A stretch of 12,025 nucleotides of DNA from Baffinella frigidus (Eukaryota > Cryptophyceae > Cryptomonadales > Baffinellaceae): NCBI GenBank assembly GCA_026770585.1, contig MU646358.1, forward strand, positions 197,683 through 209,707, given 5' to 3'. Positions 11,772-12,025 of this stretch are shown piece by piece (the first letter of the stretch is position 1; each line of letters begins with the position of its first letter). A program made the position numbers and the translations under genes. Below the pieces are notes generated by a model, which ran no database searches, had not been told where the DNA came from, and worked only from the letters and a program-made list of their open reading frames with translations.

Positions 11772-11891
11772 TACAGGGGTACCTCGCTCATAAGAACCCC
11801 CCCCCCCAGGACCAGCATAGGGCCCTAGGTATGGTCCTACTGTAGGGTCCTAGGGGGGGGGGCGGTTTCTTATGCGCCAGGTACCCCTGTA
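11772..11891. mobile_element. P element 3, palindromic TA-flanked MITE
   Basis: The ends TACAGGGGTACCTCGCTCAT and (reverse) TACAGGGGTACCTGGCGCAT are followed by AAGAA. The core matches copy 2 with TATGGTCC for CATAGGCC. It abuts the ankyrin-like exon at 11894. The outward-facing left arm also reads MSEVPLY on the minus strand. Confidence 0.85.
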
Positions 11892-11893
11892 GC

Positions 11894-11956
11894 CTGACGC
11901 CCGGCCATGTACGCAGCAAGGTAGTTGGCCGCGTGCGTGTGCCCCGCGATTCGCGC
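11894..11956 (-). CDS. Ankyrin-like exon fragment
   Basis: The minus strand has CTCCTCAACCAG as acceptor, then 21 codons ARIAGHTHAANYLAAYMAGRQ. A..AGH...A.YL..Y is the second-helix signature of ankyrin repeats, as seen at the end of repeat arrays. Upstream codons ETLLNQ are also open, so the exon may start further right. The frame continues ATG into the P element terminus, where GGG|GTACC offers a GT. Upstream on the minus strand is CACCCC heptamer-like repeat, the same exon/repeat-intron arrangement as at 7000-8012. Too short for a firm family call. Confidence 0.4.
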
Positions 11957-11969
11957 CTGGTTGAGGAGC

Positions 11970-12025
11970 GTTTCGGGTTTGGGGTTGTTTGGGGTGTGGG
12001 GTGCGGGGTGCGGGGTGTGGGGTGT
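11970..12025 (+). repeat. G-rich heptamer array at window end
   Basis: TTTCGGG, TTTGGGG, TTGTTTGGGG, TGTGGGG and TGCGGGG units run to the last base, so the array continues outside the window. Confidence 0.85.

Overview
The window looks like nuclear DNA of a eukaryotic microalga or a similar GC-rich protist. It has no operon-like gene packing, ribosome-binding sites or long uninterrupted genes. It does have large degenerate heptamer arrays of telomere type (CCCTAAA, CCCTACA, GGGGTTT, GGGTTTC, GGGTTCT), many short terminal-inverted-repeat elements (MITE-like), minisatellites, and short coding islands with AG before them and GT after them. Strings such as MSEVPLY and repeated TLHPTPY, which these repeats produce when translated, remind me of predicted proteins from cryptophyte or dinoflagellate genomes. 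That is memory only and was not checked. No taxon can be fixed from the sequence.

Layout. 1-1000: a GGGGTTT array, copies of a ~127-bp element (family A) and two other inverted-repeat elements. 1000-2800: an irregular array of partial copies of one 99-nt minus-strand coding fragment (key residues VYAVSNGKAEVSKR...DGSLSVKY..QDRK; Tudor/SH3-like at most), mixed with CCCTACA repeats, a 26-bp minisatellite, and intron-like spacer. 2800-4130: duplicated exon shards reading [FI]VRG[DN]Y[LM]EG on the minus strand, plus a low-order repeat around GTTGAGTCACGCTGCG. 4130-5000: three tandem copies of the 3' end of an exon and the start of its intron. Two copies carry a different MITE at the same GGGATC, a few bases past the splice donor. 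4951-5502: the best single coding exon, on the minus strand (about 184 codons, Gly/Lys/Glu-rich, three basic clusters), with its upstream region to about 5857.

6100-8090: heptamer arrays, C-rich on the left and G-rich on the right. They enclose five unique islands that can be joined, phase-consistent, into the 3' part of a minus-strand gene ending at TGA 7000-7002. Its introns are then almost pure heptamer or octamer repeat. 8090-10335: mostly unique sequence with two family A copies, a 202-bp MITE, a plus-strand island resembling a TPR/PPR helical repeat (about 8692-8820), and a minus-strand open exon at 9735-10170. 10335-12025: GC-rich tandem repeats, a 12-unit 16-bp polypyrimidine array, three full and one partial copy of a palindromic TA-flanked element whose ends encode MSEVPL, and a minus-strand ankyrin-like exon fragment at the right edge.

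I found no rRNA, tRNA or CRISPR, and no complete gene. Exon calls come from reading frame, splice-like borders and copy comparison by eye. Transcript evidence is absent, so the gene models are hypotheses.
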